In this document: positions 1 to 8,037 of the stretch, piece after piece
Layout: every line of letters begins with the position of its first letter
How positions within the stretch are numbered: the stretch's first letter is position 1
Assembly (NCBI GenBank): GCA_036013505.1
Contig: CP107851.1
Span: forward strand, 2,914,001 to 2,978,000
Length of the DNA: 64,000 nucleotides
DNA from: Streptomyces sp. NBC_00510
GTDB taxonomy: Bacteria; Actinomycetota; Actinomycetes; Streptomycetales; Streptomycetaceae
Direction: 5' to 3'
Made by a program: the position numbers and the translations under genes
The notes under the pieces: model-generated
What the model was told of the DNA's origin: nothing
What the model saw: only the letters and a program-made list of their open reading frames with translations
Databases searched by the model: none

Positions 1-744
1 AAGAACTCGGGGGTAACGCTCGCCCCGGCCGCGCCCGCCCGCGCCGGGTACCTGCTCCCCGCGGTCGTACACCCCGACGGGACCGTGGAGTTCCCCGACG
101 TACCGGCCGGACCGCCACTGGGCCTGGGCGGACTGCCCTTCGAGGCCGTGGAACTGACGCTGCCCGAGGGCAGCAGCCTGGTGCTGTACACCGACGGCCT
201 GGTCGAGGACCGCGACCGGGACATCGACGAGGGCCTGGAGCTCCTGCGCCGTTCCCTGTCCCGGGCCGGCCGCGACCCCGAGCAGACCCGCCGGGACGTC
301 TTCGAGACCATGCTGCCCGCCCGGCCCGGCGACGACATCGCGCTCCTCGTCGCCCGCACGCGGGTCCTGCCCGCCGACCGCGTCGCGGACTGGGACGTGC
401 CCAGCGACCCCGCGGCGGTCTCCGGGGTGCGCGCGGCGGTCCAGCGGCAGCTGGCGGCGTGGGGGCTGGAGGAGTTGTCCTTCACGACGGAGCTGCTGCT
501 GAGCGAGCTCATCACCAACGCCATCCGGTACGGGGCCGAACCCATCCAGGTCCGCCTGATCCTCGACCAGTCGCTGATCTGCGAGGTCTCCGACGCCGGC
601 AGCACCTCCCCGCACCTGCGCTACGCGGCCGCGACGGATGAGGGCGGGCGGGGGCTGTTCCTCGTCTCGCAGTTCGCCGAGCGCTGGGGCACGCGCTACA
701 CCGCCGAGGGCAAAGTGATCTGGGCCGAGCAGCAGCTGCGGTAG
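1..744 (+). CDS. SpoIIE-type phosphatase / HATPase regulator, C-terminal part
   Basis: The frame is open from the first base, so the gene begins upstream and only about 247 C-terminal residues are seen. The first part is the tail of a SpoIIE-type PP2C phosphatase, with the metal-site segment LYTDGLVEDR (encoded around 187-216) and a later GDDIALLVAR strand. It is followed by a GHKL ATPase domain of the anti-sigma (RsbW) type: N-box LSELITNAIRYG, EVSDAG, and GGRGLFLVSQFAERWG. This phosphatase-plus-kinase arrangement is common in large Streptomyces sensors with PAS/GAF N-termini that control anti-sigma networks. The actual partners cannot be inferred from this end. It is convergent with the xanthine dehydrogenase operon. 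Confidence 0.85.
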   Translation, partial: KNSGVTLAPAAPARAGYLLPAVVHPDGTVEFPDVPAGPPLGLGGLPFEAVELTLPEGSSLVLYTDGLVEDRDRDIDEGLELLRRSLSRAGRDPEQTRRDVFETMLPARPGDDIALLVARTRVLPADRVADWDVPSDPAAVSGVRAAVQRQLAAWGLEELSFTTELLLSELITNAIRYGAEPIQVRLILDQSLICEVSDAGSTSPHLRYAAATDEGGRGLFLVSQFAERWGTRYTAEGKVIWAEQQLR

Positions 745-778
745 CCCTCCGGGGTGCGTGCTGTTGGGCCCGGTTGTC

Positions 779-1180
779 GTGTGCGGCGCCGTTGTGGTTG
801 CTGTTGCGGTTTCTCCCCTGCCCGCCCTCCCGATTGCCCGGCGCGGTCAGTGCGGGCCTGCGCTCCGTTGGGTCGGGGTCGGTGCCGCGCCGGCGCACGT
901 CCTCAGCGCTCGCGGTTTACCCCTACATCGTTCGGCGCCGCGTTCGCCGCTCGTCGCTTCCGGGCGCACCCCGCAGGCGACGAGCGGTGCGCGCGGTGCC
1001 GAAGGACGTGGGGCAGCGCCGCGAGCGCCGAGGTGGGGGTCCCCCCGGCCGAAGGCTGGGGGCGTACCCCGGCGCGGCACCGACCCACAACGTACGCAGC
1101 GAGGCGGTCACTGACCGCGCCGGGCAATCGGGGGGGGCGGCGGGGAAACGCCCAACCGCAACCACAACGCACCCGCAACC
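779..1180. repeat. Large imperfect intergenic palindrome (~400 bp)
   Basis: This gene-free stretch between two convergent genes folds back on itself. Bases 832-852 are a perfect 21-nt inverted match to 1109-1129. Bases 876-893 match 1069-1086 over 18 nt, and 948-957 match 977-986. Between these blocks the arms align with scattered mismatches out to about 779 and 1180. The right arm carries roughly 27 extra bases. The outer arm (about 782-831) recurs once more in the window at 33862-33911. It could act as a bidirectional terminator or be a dispersed palindromic element. No protein-coding gene is supported inside it. Confidence 0.75.
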
Positions 1181-2326
1181 TCACACCCCGCACAGCCCCG
1201 CAGGGCGCGCAGGGCGCGGAGGGCGCGCACCGTGGATCGGGGCGTCCACGCCCCGAAGCGGACGCCCCGTCCCCCCGTGGCGGTGGGCCACGATCTCCGC
1301 GGCGATGGACAGCGCGGTCTCCTCGGGCGTGCGCGCGCCCAGGTCGAGCCCGATCGGGCTGTGCAGCCGGGCCAGTTCGGACGCGCCGAGGCCCGTCTCG
1401 CGCAGCCGGGCCAGGCGCTGCTCGTGGGTGCGCCGCGAACCCATCGCGCCGACGTAGGCGACGGGCATGCGCAGGGCCCGCTCCAGCAGCGGTACGTCGA
1501 ACTTGGCGTCGTGGGTGAGGACGCAGACGACGGTGCGGCCGTCCACCGTGGTGCGCTCGAGGTAGCGGTGCGGCCACTCGACGACGACCTCGTCGGCCTC
1601 CGGGAAGCGCCGGGCGGTCGCGAAGACCGGGCGCGCGTCGCAGACCGTCACCCGGTAGCCGAGGAACGTGCCGACCCGCACCAGGGCGGCGGCGAAGTCG
1701 ATCGCCCCGAACACCAGCAGGCGCGGCGGCGGGGTGCCGGACTCGACCAGCAGGGTGAGCGGCTCGCCGCAGCGGCTGCCGTCCGCGCCGATGCCGACGG
1801 TGGCGGTGCGGCCCGCGTCCAGCAGGGCGTGGGCCTCGGCCGCGGCGGTGCGGTCCAGTTCCGGGTCGCCGAGGGTGCCCTCGTACGATCCGCCAGGGCG
1901 CACCAGGAGCGTCCGGCCGGGCAGGCCGGCGGGGCCCGCCACGACCCTGGCCACGGCCGCCGCCTCCCCGCGGGAGGCGGCGGCCAGTGCCGCGGCGAGC
2001 TGCGGCTGCGCCCCGGGCACGATCCGCTGGACGAAGATGTCGATGACGCCGCCGCAGGTCAGCCCCACGGCGAAGGCGTCGTCGTCGGAGTACCCGAAGC
2101 GCTGGAGGACCGGCTCGCCGGTCTCCAGCACCTCCTGGCAGAGCTCGTAGACGGCGCCTTCCACGCACCCGCCGGACACGCTGCCGACCGCGGTGCCCTC
2201 GGCGTCGACGGCGAGCGCGGCGCCGGGCTGCCGGGGCGCGCTGCCGCCGACCGCGACGACGGTCGCGACGGCGAACGGCCTGCCCTGGGCGGACCAGCGG
2301 TCGAGTTCGTCGGCGATGTCCAGCAT
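1181..2326 (-). CDS. xdhC: XdhC/CoxI family molybdenum cofactor insertion protein
   Basis: A 381-aa protein. Proteins of this family bind molybdopterin cofactor, promote its sulfuration and deliver it to xanthine dehydrogenase. The N-terminal XdhC_CoxI domain has GGSAPRQPGA and the cysteine segments GGCVEG and LTCGG. The C-terminal half is a Rossmann-like XdhC_C domain starting near LLVFGAIDFAAALVRVG, followed by VCDARPVF and GAMGSRRTHEQR. I chose the ATG at 2326 because GGAGT lies about 9 nt upstream and the protein then begins MLDIADELDRW, as usual in the family. It is the last gene of the purine operon, 14 bp after the permease. Its end faces the large palindrome. Confidence 0.92.
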   Translation of the reverse strand: MLDIADELDRWSAQGRPFAVATVVAVGGSAPRQPGAALAVDAEGTAVGSVSGGCVEGAVYELCQEVLETGEPVLQRFGYSDDDAFAVGLTCGGVIDIFVQRIVPGAQPQLAAALAAASRGEAAAVARVVAGPAGLPGRTLLVRPGGSYEGTLGDPELDRTAAAEAHALLDAGRTATVGIGADGSRCGEPLTLLVESGTPPPRLLVFGAIDFAAALVRVGTFLGYRVTVCDARPVFATARRFPEADEVVVEWPHRYLERTTVDGRTVVCVLTHDAKFDVPLLERALRMPVAYVGAMGSRRTHEQRLARLRETGLGASELARLHSPIGLDLGARTPEETALSIAAEIVAHRHGGTGRPLRGVDAPIHGARPPRPARPAGLCGV

Positions 2327-2340
2327 GGCGGGGACTCCTT

Positions 2341-3804
2341 CTAGCTGACGCCGAGCCAGCCCTCGAGAGGGTGCAGGGCGAAGTAGACGACGAAGACGGC
2401 CGTGAGCACCCACATGAAGACCCCGGGCTCACGGAACCTGCCCTGGGCCGACGTGATCGCGGTGTACGCGATGACTCCGGCGCCGACCCCGGCGGTGATG
2501 GAGTAGGTGAAGGGCATCAGGGCCACGGTGAGGAAGACGGGCACGGCCACCGAGCGGTCGCCCCAGTCCACGTGCCGGGCGTTGCCCATCATCACGGCGC
2601 CGATCACCACCAGGGCCGCCGCGGCGACCTGGCCGGGGACGATCTGCGCCAGCGGGGTGAAGAACAGCCCGGCGGCGAAGAGCACGCCGGTGACCACGGA
2701 GGACAGGCCCGTACGGGCGCCCTCGCCGACACCGGTCGCGGACTCGATGAAGACGGTCTGCCCGGAGGCCCCGGAGAACCCGCCGATCGCGCCGCCCGCG
2801 CCGTCGATGAACAGGGCCTTGCCGAGCCCCGGCATGCGTCCCCGGTCGTCGGCGAGCTTCGCCTCCGTGCCGACGCCGATGATGGTGGCCATCGCGTCGA
2901 AGAAGCCGGCCAGCACGAGCGTGAAGACGATCATGCCGACGCTCAGGGCCCCTATGTGCTGCCACCCGCCGAACTCGACCTGCCCGAACAGCCCGAAGTC
3001 AGGCGCGGAGACCACGTGGCCGGGCAGTTCGGGGACGGTCAGTCCCCACACCTTCGCGTCGGTGCCGCCGGCCGTGTGGACGGCCACGGCGAGGACGGTG
3101 CCGGTGACGATGCCGATGAGGATGGCACCGGGGGTTCCGCGCGCCTGGAGCATGAAGATCAGCAGCAGGGTGACGCAGAAGATCAGCACCGGCCAGCCGG
3201 CCAGCTGCCCGCCGGCGCCCAGGGTGAGCGGGCTGTCCTCGCCCCGGCCGACGAACCCGGCGTTGACCAGCCCGATGAGGGCGATGAACAGGCCGATGCC
3301 GATGGTGATCCCGTGCTTGAGCGGCAGCGGGATCGCGTTCATGATGGCCTCCCGCAGACCGGAGACCACCAGGATCACGATCACCAGCCCGTACAGCACG
3401 CACATCCCCATCGCCTGGGGCCAGGTCATGTGCGGGGCGACCTGCGTGGCGAGCACCCCGGAGACGGACAGCCCCGCGGCGAGGGCGAGCGGCACCTTGC
3501 CGACGAGGCCCATGAGGAGGGTGGAGACGGCGGCGGCCAGCGCGGTCGCCGTGATCAGCCCGGTCTGGCCGAGCCGGTGCCCGTCCACGTCGGGCCCGGA
3601 CAGCAGCAGCGGGTTGAGCAGCAGGATGTACGCCATCGCCATGAAGGTCGTCAGACCTCCGCGGAGCTCGCGGGCGACGGTCGAGCCGCGTGCGGATATG
3701 TGGAAGTACCGGTCGAGCCGGCCGCGTCCGGCCGGCGGGCGCGGCTGCGCGCCGGGGCCGTCCGGGGCGGTTGCGTGCAGGGCTGACGGGGTCGACTGGG
3801 TCAT
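2341..3804 (-). CDS. NCS2/AzgA-type purine (guanine/hypoxanthine) permease
   Basis: A 487-aa integral membrane protein with about 12 predicted membrane segments. The segment GGLTTFMAMAYILLLNP near residue 48 is the AzgA/PbuG subfamily signature, and the conserved GFFDAMATIIGV and SGASGQTVFIESATGV segments are typical of the substrate site. By family it is a proton-coupled importer of hypoxanthine, guanine or adenine, feeding the xanthine dehydrogenase encoded upstream. The ATG at 3804 is the only start near the family N-terminus; the frame is open upstream only by GC bias. It sits in an operon: 143 bp after the molybdenum subunit and 14 bp before xdhC. The exact base preference is not readable from sequence. 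Confidence 0.9.
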   Translation of the reverse strand: MTQSTPSALHATAPDGPGAQPRPPAGRGRLDRYFHISARGSTVARELRGGLTTFMAMAYILLLNPLLLSGPDVDGHRLGQTGLITATALAAAVSTLLMGLVGKVPLALAAGLSVSGVLATQVAPHMTWPQAMGMCVLYGLVIVILVVSGLREAIMNAIPLPLKHGITIGIGLFIALIGLVNAGFVGRGEDSPLTLGAGGQLAGWPVLIFCVTLLLIFMLQARGTPGAILIGIVTGTVLAVAVHTAGGTDAKVWGLTVPELPGHVVSAPDFGLFGQVEFGGWQHIGALSVGMIVFTLVLAGFFDAMATIIGVGTEAKLADDRGRMPGLGKALFIDGAGGAIGGFSGASGQTVFIESATGVGEGARTGLSSVVTGVLFAAGLFFTPLAQIVPGQVAAAALVVIGAVMMGNARHVDWGDRSVAVPVFLTVALMPFTYSITAGVGAGVIAYTAITSAQGRFREPGVFMWVLTAVFVVYFALHPLEGWLGVS

Positions 3805-3947
3805 GCGGTGCCACTCCCAAGGTTCACAGGGACACCCGGACGGCCTGCGCCGTACGGGATTTGGGATGGTCCGCAGCACGACCCGGGGGACGGCCCGAGA
3901 GTGGTGCGGCGACCGCCCGGCGCCGGACGGCGCCGGGCGGAGCTGTC

Positions 3948-6329
3948 TCACGTACCGGTCAGGTGCTCCGGCCGGACCGGTACGCGGGCCAGGGCGAGAC
4001 CGGTCGCCGCGCGGATGGCGGCGACGACGGCCGGGGTGGAGGACAGGGTCGGGGCCTCGCCGGCGCCCCGGAGCCCGTACGGGGCGTGGTCGTCGGCGAG
4101 TTCGAGGACGTCGACCGGGATGGGCGGCGTGTCGAGGATGGTGGGGATCAGGTAGTCGGTGAAGGAGGGGTTGCGGACCTTCGCCTTGTCGGAGACGAGG
4201 ATCTCCTCCATGACGGCCAGGCCCAGGCCCTGGGTCGTGCCGCCCTGGATCTGGCCGACGACCGACAGCGGGTTGAGGGCCTTGCCGACGTCCTGGGCGC
4301 AGGCCAGCTCGACGACCTTGACCAGGCCGAGTTCGGTGTCGACCTCCACGACCGCGCGGTGCGCGGCAAAGGAGTACTGGACGTGGCCGCGGCCCTGGCC
4401 GGTGCGCAGGTCGAAGGGCTCGGTGGGGCGGTGCCGCCACTCCAGTTCGATGTCGATCGCCTCGTCGCCGAGGACCTCGGCCAGCCCGGCGAGCACCTCG
4501 CCGCCGTCGGTGACCACCTTGCCGCCCTCCAGCAGGAGTTCGGCGGTGGCCCAGGCCGGGTGGTAGGTGCCGAGCCTGGCCCGGCCCATCTCCAGGACGC
4601 GTTCGCGCACGGCCTCGCAGGTGTGCTTCACCGCGCCGCCGGTGACGTATGTCTGCCGGGAGGCGGAGGTGGAGCCGGCCGAACCGACCCGCGTGTCGGC
4701 CGGGTCGATGGTGACCTGGGTGACGCCGAGCTCGGTGCGGGCGATCTGGGCGTGGACGGTGACGCCGCCCTGGCCGACCTCGGCCATCGCGGTGTGCACG
4801 GTGGCCACCGGCTCGCCGGCGATCACCTCCAGGCGGACGCGGGCGGTGGAGTAGTCGTCGAAGCCCTCGGAGAAGCCGACGTTCTTGATGCCGACGGCGT
4901 AGCCGACGCCGCGGACGACGCCCTCGCCGTGGGTGGTGTTGGACAGCCCGCCGGGAAGGGCGCGCACGTCCACGGATCCGCCGGCGCTCTCCCACTCCCG
5001 CTCGGGCGGCATCGGCATCGCCTTGACCCGGCGCAGCAGTTCCGCGACGGGCGCCGGGGAGTCGACGACCTGCCCGGTGGGCATGACGCTGCCCTGGGAC
5101 ATGGCGTTGATCTGCCGGAACTCCACCGGGTCCATGTCGAGGGCGGCGGCCAGCTTGTCCATCTGCGCCTCGTAGGCGAAGCAGGCCTGGACCGCGCCGA
5201 ACCCGCGCATGGCGCCGCAGGGCGGGTTGTTGGTGTAGAGCGCGAGGGCCTCGATGTCGACGTCGTCGATGACGTACGGGCCGGCGCTGAGGGAGGAGGC
5301 GTTGCCGACGACGGCCGGCGAGGAGGAGGCGTAGGCGCCGCCGTCCAGCACGATGCGGCACCGCATGTGGGTGATCTTCCCGTCGCGGGTGGCGCCGTGC
5401 TCGTAGTGCAGCTTGGCGGGGTGCCGGTGGACGTGCCCGAAGAAGGACTCGAAGCGGTTGTAGACCATCTTGACGGGCTTGCCGGTGCGCAGCGCCAGCA
5501 GGCAGGCGTGGATCTGCATCGACAGGTCCTCGCGGCCGCCGAAGGCGCCGCCGACGCCGGAGAGCGTCATGCGGACCTTCTCCTCGGGCAGGCCCAGGAC
5601 GGGGGCGATCTGGCGCAGGTCGGCGTGCAGCCACTGGGTGGCGATGTAGAGGTCGACGCCGCCGTCCTCGGCGGGGACGGCGAGGCCCGACTCGGGGCCC
5701 AGGAACGCCTGGTCCTGCATGCCGACCTCGTAGTCGCCGGTGACGATCACGTCGGCGCGCCGGGCGGCCGCGTCGGCGTCGCCGCGGACGATCGGCTGGC
5801 GGTGGACGATGTTGGGGTGCGGGACGTGTCCGCTGTGGTGGTCGGTGCGGTCCTCGTGGAGCAGCGGCGCGCCGGGGGCGGTGGCGGTCGCCTCGTCGAC
5901 GACGACGGGCAGTTCCCGGTACGTGACCCGGATCTTGGCGGCGGCACGGCGTGCGGTCTCCGGGTGGTCGGCGGCGACCAGCGCCACCGGTTCGCCGTGG
6001 TGGCGGACCCGGCCGTGGGCGAGGACGGGGGTGTCCTGGATCTCCAGCCCGTAGTGCCGCACGTCGGTCGGCAGGTCGTCGTAGGTGAGCACGGCGTGCA
6101 CACCGGCCTGCGCCAGCGCCTGCGAGACGTCCAGGGAGACGATCTCGGCGTGGGCGTGCGGGCTGCGCAGCGTGTGGCCCCAGAGCATGTCCTCGTGCCA
6201 CAGGTCGGAGGCGTAGGCGAACTCCCCGGTGGTCTTGAGGACGCCGTCCGGGCGCAGGGTGGACTCGCCGATGCCGCCGCGGGTCTCGCTGCCCTGGGTG
6301 GTGGGGGTGGGGGTACGGGTCACGCCCAT
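3948..6329 (-). CDS. Xanthine dehydrogenase, molybdopterin-binding subunit
   Basis: A 793-aa large subunit of the xanthine oxidase/aldehyde oxidase family, which hydroxylates hypoxanthine and xanthine at the Mo centre. Seen motifs: DQAFLGPESG, the FGGRED loop near the pterin, RGFGAVQACFAYE, GQGGVTVHAQIARTELGV, and GAGEAPTLSSTPAV near the C-terminus, whose Glu corresponds to the catalytic base of the family. The start at ATG 6329 gives MGVTRTPTPT and leaves 4 bp after the 2Fe-2S gene. The alternative in-frame codons upstream lie inside that gene. Gene order FAD, Fe-S, Mo is the classical one for three-subunit enzymes. The operon context (PucR, purine permease, XdhC) supports xanthine rather than aldehyde or CO as substrate. 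Confidence 0.93.
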   Translation of the reverse strand: MGVTRTPTPTTQGSETRGGIGESTLRPDGVLKTTGEFAYASDLWHEDMLWGHTLRSPHAHAEIVSLDVSQALAQAGVHAVLTYDDLPTDVRHYGLEIQDTPVLAHGRVRHHGEPVALVAADHPETARRAAAKIRVTYRELPVVVDEATATAPGAPLLHEDRTDHHSGHVPHPNIVHRQPIVRGDADAAARRADVIVTGDYEVGMQDQAFLGPESGLAVPAEDGGVDLYIATQWLHADLRQIAPVLGLPEEKVRMTLSGVGGAFGGREDLSMQIHACLLALRTGKPVKMVYNRFESFFGHVHRHPAKLHYEHGATRDGKITHMRCRIVLDGGAYASSSPAVVGNASSLSAGPYVIDDVDIEALALYTNNPPCGAMRGFGAVQACFAYEAQMDKLAAALDMDPVEFRQINAMSQGSVMPTGQVVDSPAPVAELLRRVKAMPMPPEREWESAGGSVDVRALPGGLSNTTHGEGVVRGVGYAVGIKNVGFSEGFDDYSTARVRLEVIAGEPVATVHTAMAEVGQGGVTVHAQIARTELGVTQVTIDPADTRVGSAGSTSASRQTYVTGGAVKHTCEAVRERVLEMGRARLGTYHPAWATAELLLEGGKVVTDGGEVLAGLAEVLGDEAIDIELEWRHRPTEPFDLRTGQGRGHVQYSFAAHRAVVEVDTELGLVKVVELACAQDVGKALNPLSVVGQIQGGTTQGLGLAVMEEILVSDKAKVRNPSFTDYLIPTILDTPPIPVDVLELADDHAPYGLRGAGEAPTLSSTPAVVAAIRAATGLALARVPVRPEHLTGT

Positions 6330-6333
6330 GGCG

Positions 6334-6894
6334 TCAGGCCTCCGTCCCCGTGCGGGCGGCCGCGAGGCGGACCGCGTCGAGGATCTTCTCGTAGCCGGTG
6401 CAGCGGCACAGGTTGCCGGAGAGGGCCTCGCGGATGTCGCCGTCGGTGGGCTGGGCGTTGCGCTCCAGCAGTTCGTCGGCGGCGACCAGCAGCCCGGGGG
6501 TGCAGAAGCCGCACTGGACGGCCCCGGCGTCGATGAAGGCCTGCTGGACCGGCGACAGCTGCGTGGCCGGGCCGGCGGGACGCGCCTGCCACTGCTGTGC
6601 GGCGCCCGGGTCGGTGCCGGGGCCCGCCTCGCCCGTGTCACGCTCCTTGGCGAAGTCCGCCAGGCCCTCGACGGTCACGACCTCGCGGCCCTGCACCTGG
6701 CCGGCGGCGACCAGGCACGCGCACACCGGCACTCCGTCCAGCCGGACCGTGCAGGAGCCGCATTCGCCCTGCTCGCAGGCGTTCTTGGAGCCGGGCAGGC
6801 CCATGCGCTCGCGCAGGACGTACAGCAGGCTCTCGCCCTCCCACACGTCGTCGGCGTCCTGGCGCCGTCCGTTGACGGTGAAGGTCACGCGCAT
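6334..6894 (-). CDS. Xanthine dehydrogenase, 2Fe-2S subunit
   Basis: A 186-aa small subunit with two [2Fe-2S] clusters that carry electrons from the Mo centre to FAD. The plant-ferredoxin-type cluster is bound by ACEQGECGSCTVRLDGVPVC (four Cys). The second cluster is bound by QCGFCTPG and LCRCTGYEKIL. A roughly 35-residue linker rich in Gly, Pro and Ala between the two domains (GEAGPGTDPGAAQQWQARPA) is longer than in most homologues. The start at ATG 6894 overlaps the end of the FAD-subunit gene by 10 bp, implying translational coupling. It is followed by the Mo subunit after 4 bp. Confidence 0.94.
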   Translation of the reverse strand: MRVTFTVNGRRQDADDVWEGESLLYVLRERMGLPGSKNACEQGECGSCTVRLDGVPVCACLVAAGQVQGREVVTVEGLADFAKERDTGEAGPGTDPGAAQQWQARPAGPATQLSPVQQAFIDAGAVQCGFCTPGLLVAADELLERNAQPTDGDIREALSGNLCRCTGYEKILDAVRLAAARTGTEA

Positions 6895-7772
6895 CGGGCG
6901 CTCCTCTCGTTGCCGCAGTACTCGTCCCAGGTCCAGCCGAGGGTGCGGCGGGCCATGACCTGCAGGGCGTGGCGGCGGTAGGCGGCGCTGCCGCGTACGT
7001 CGTCGATGGGGCTGGCGCAGGCCGCGACCAGCTCCCCGAACTGGCGGGCCACGGACGGCGGGACGGTCCCCGCGCTGTCCCACAGGCCCTCCTCCTCCAG
7101 CGCCGCGGTCAGGAACTCCTCGGCGGTGGTGGCGCGGACCGGCGTGGGCGCCGCCGAGCCGATGCCCGTGCGCACCGTGCGGGTGGCCGGGTGCAGGGCC
7201 AGGCCGAAGGCGCAGACCGCGATGACCATGGCGTTGCGGGTGCCGACCTTGGAGAACTGCTGGGGGCCGTCGGCCTTGGCGATGTGCACGGCGCGGATCA
7301 GCTCGTCCGGGGCGAGGGCGTTGCGCTTCACCCCGGTGTAGAACTCCTCGACCGGGATGAGCCGGGTGCCGCGTACGGACACCGCCTCCACCTCGGCGCC
7401 GGCGGCGAGCAGCGGAGGGTGCGCGTCCCCGGCAGGCGACGCGGCGCCGAGGTTGCCGCCGACGCTGCCGCGGTTGCGGATCTGCGGCGAGCCCACGGTG
7501 CGGGCGGCGAGCGCGAGGCCGGGCAGTTCCCTGCCCAGGGCCTCGATGACGCGGGTGTAGGGAACCGCGGCGCCCAGCCGTACGGTCTCCTCCCCCACCT
7601 CCCACTCGTACAGGTCGCGGATGCGGTTCAGGTCCAGCAGGACATCGGGCCGGCGGTGGTCGAAGTTGATCTCGACCATCACGTCGGTGCCACCCGCGAT
7701 GGGTACGGCCGTGGGGTGCTCCGCCTTGGCGGCGAGGGCCTCCTCCCAGGTCGCGGGACGCAGGAAGTCCAT
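6885..7772 (-). CDS. Xanthine dehydrogenase, FAD-binding subunit
   Basis: A 295-aa FAD-binding medium subunit that passes electrons on to NAD+ or another acceptor. It has the FAD_binding_5 motif AGGTDVMVEIN near residue 27 and the second flavin segment IRNRGSVGGNLGAASPAGDAHPPL. A CO_dehydrogenase flavoprotein C-terminal domain follows. The ATG at 7772 (MDFLRPATWEEALA) is preceded by GGAAGAAGAG, a good ribosome site. It is the first gene of the purine operon and is divergent from the PucR regulator. The 265-bp gap to pucR must hold the promoters of both. Confidence 0.93.
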   Translation of the reverse strand: MDFLRPATWEEALAAKAEHPTAVPIAGGTDVMVEINFDHRRPDVLLDLNRIRDLYEWEVGEETVRLGAAVPYTRVIEALGRELPGLALAARTVGSPQIRNRGSVGGNLGAASPAGDAHPPLLAAGAEVEAVSVRGTRLIPVEEFYTGVKRNALAPDELIRAVHIAKADGPQQFSKVGTRNAMVIAVCAFGLALHPATRTVRTGIGSAAPTPVRATTAEEFLTAALEEEGLWDSAGTVPPSVARQFGELVAACASPIDDVRGSAAYRRHALQVMARRTLGWTWDEYCGNERSARCA

Positions 7773-7890
7773 GAGCGCTCTCTTCTTCCTCGGGGGACGG
7801 GATGGCTTTTCATGTCCTGTGCACGCTGTGTGACCCAGTACACGTCCGGGCACCGTGCCGGGTGCAGTCACCGAACGCATGAAGCACTTC

Positions 7891-7909
7891 GCTGGTCGGT
7901 AAGCTGGTC
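7891..7909. promoter_or_regulatory. Direct repeat in the xdh-pucR divergent promoter region
   Basis: Two copies of GCTGGTC (7891-7897 and 7903-7909) are spaced by one helical turn plus about 2 bp. They lie in the only non-coding space between the xanthine dehydrogenase operon and its likely activator. They could be a PucR-family binding site. I see no clear -35/-10 pair and have no known consensus to compare with, so this is a guess from position and repetition. Confidence 0.25.
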
Positions 7910-8037
7910 TTGTAGATTCCTCCGAAAGACGCGGACCTGAAACCTGTCGGCATCGACACGGCAACACCGATGCAATCGAGTGGGCGCCACCCTGGTACCG
8001 CCTCAGAGACGGAAGCGTTCGAGACAAGGCGACGACG

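Noticed and set aside
2341..6201. One 1286-codon minus-strand frame spanning the permease and the region of the Mo subunit
   Set aside because: Only the last 487 codons encode the permease. The rest lies in a shadow frame of the Mo-subunit gene, with Arg/Pro-rich composition.
3690..6536. Long plus-strand frame opposite the xanthine dehydrogenase genes
   Set aside because: It is the antisense shadow of well-supported genes, with the usual Gly/Val/Asp-rich content from high-GC wobble positions.
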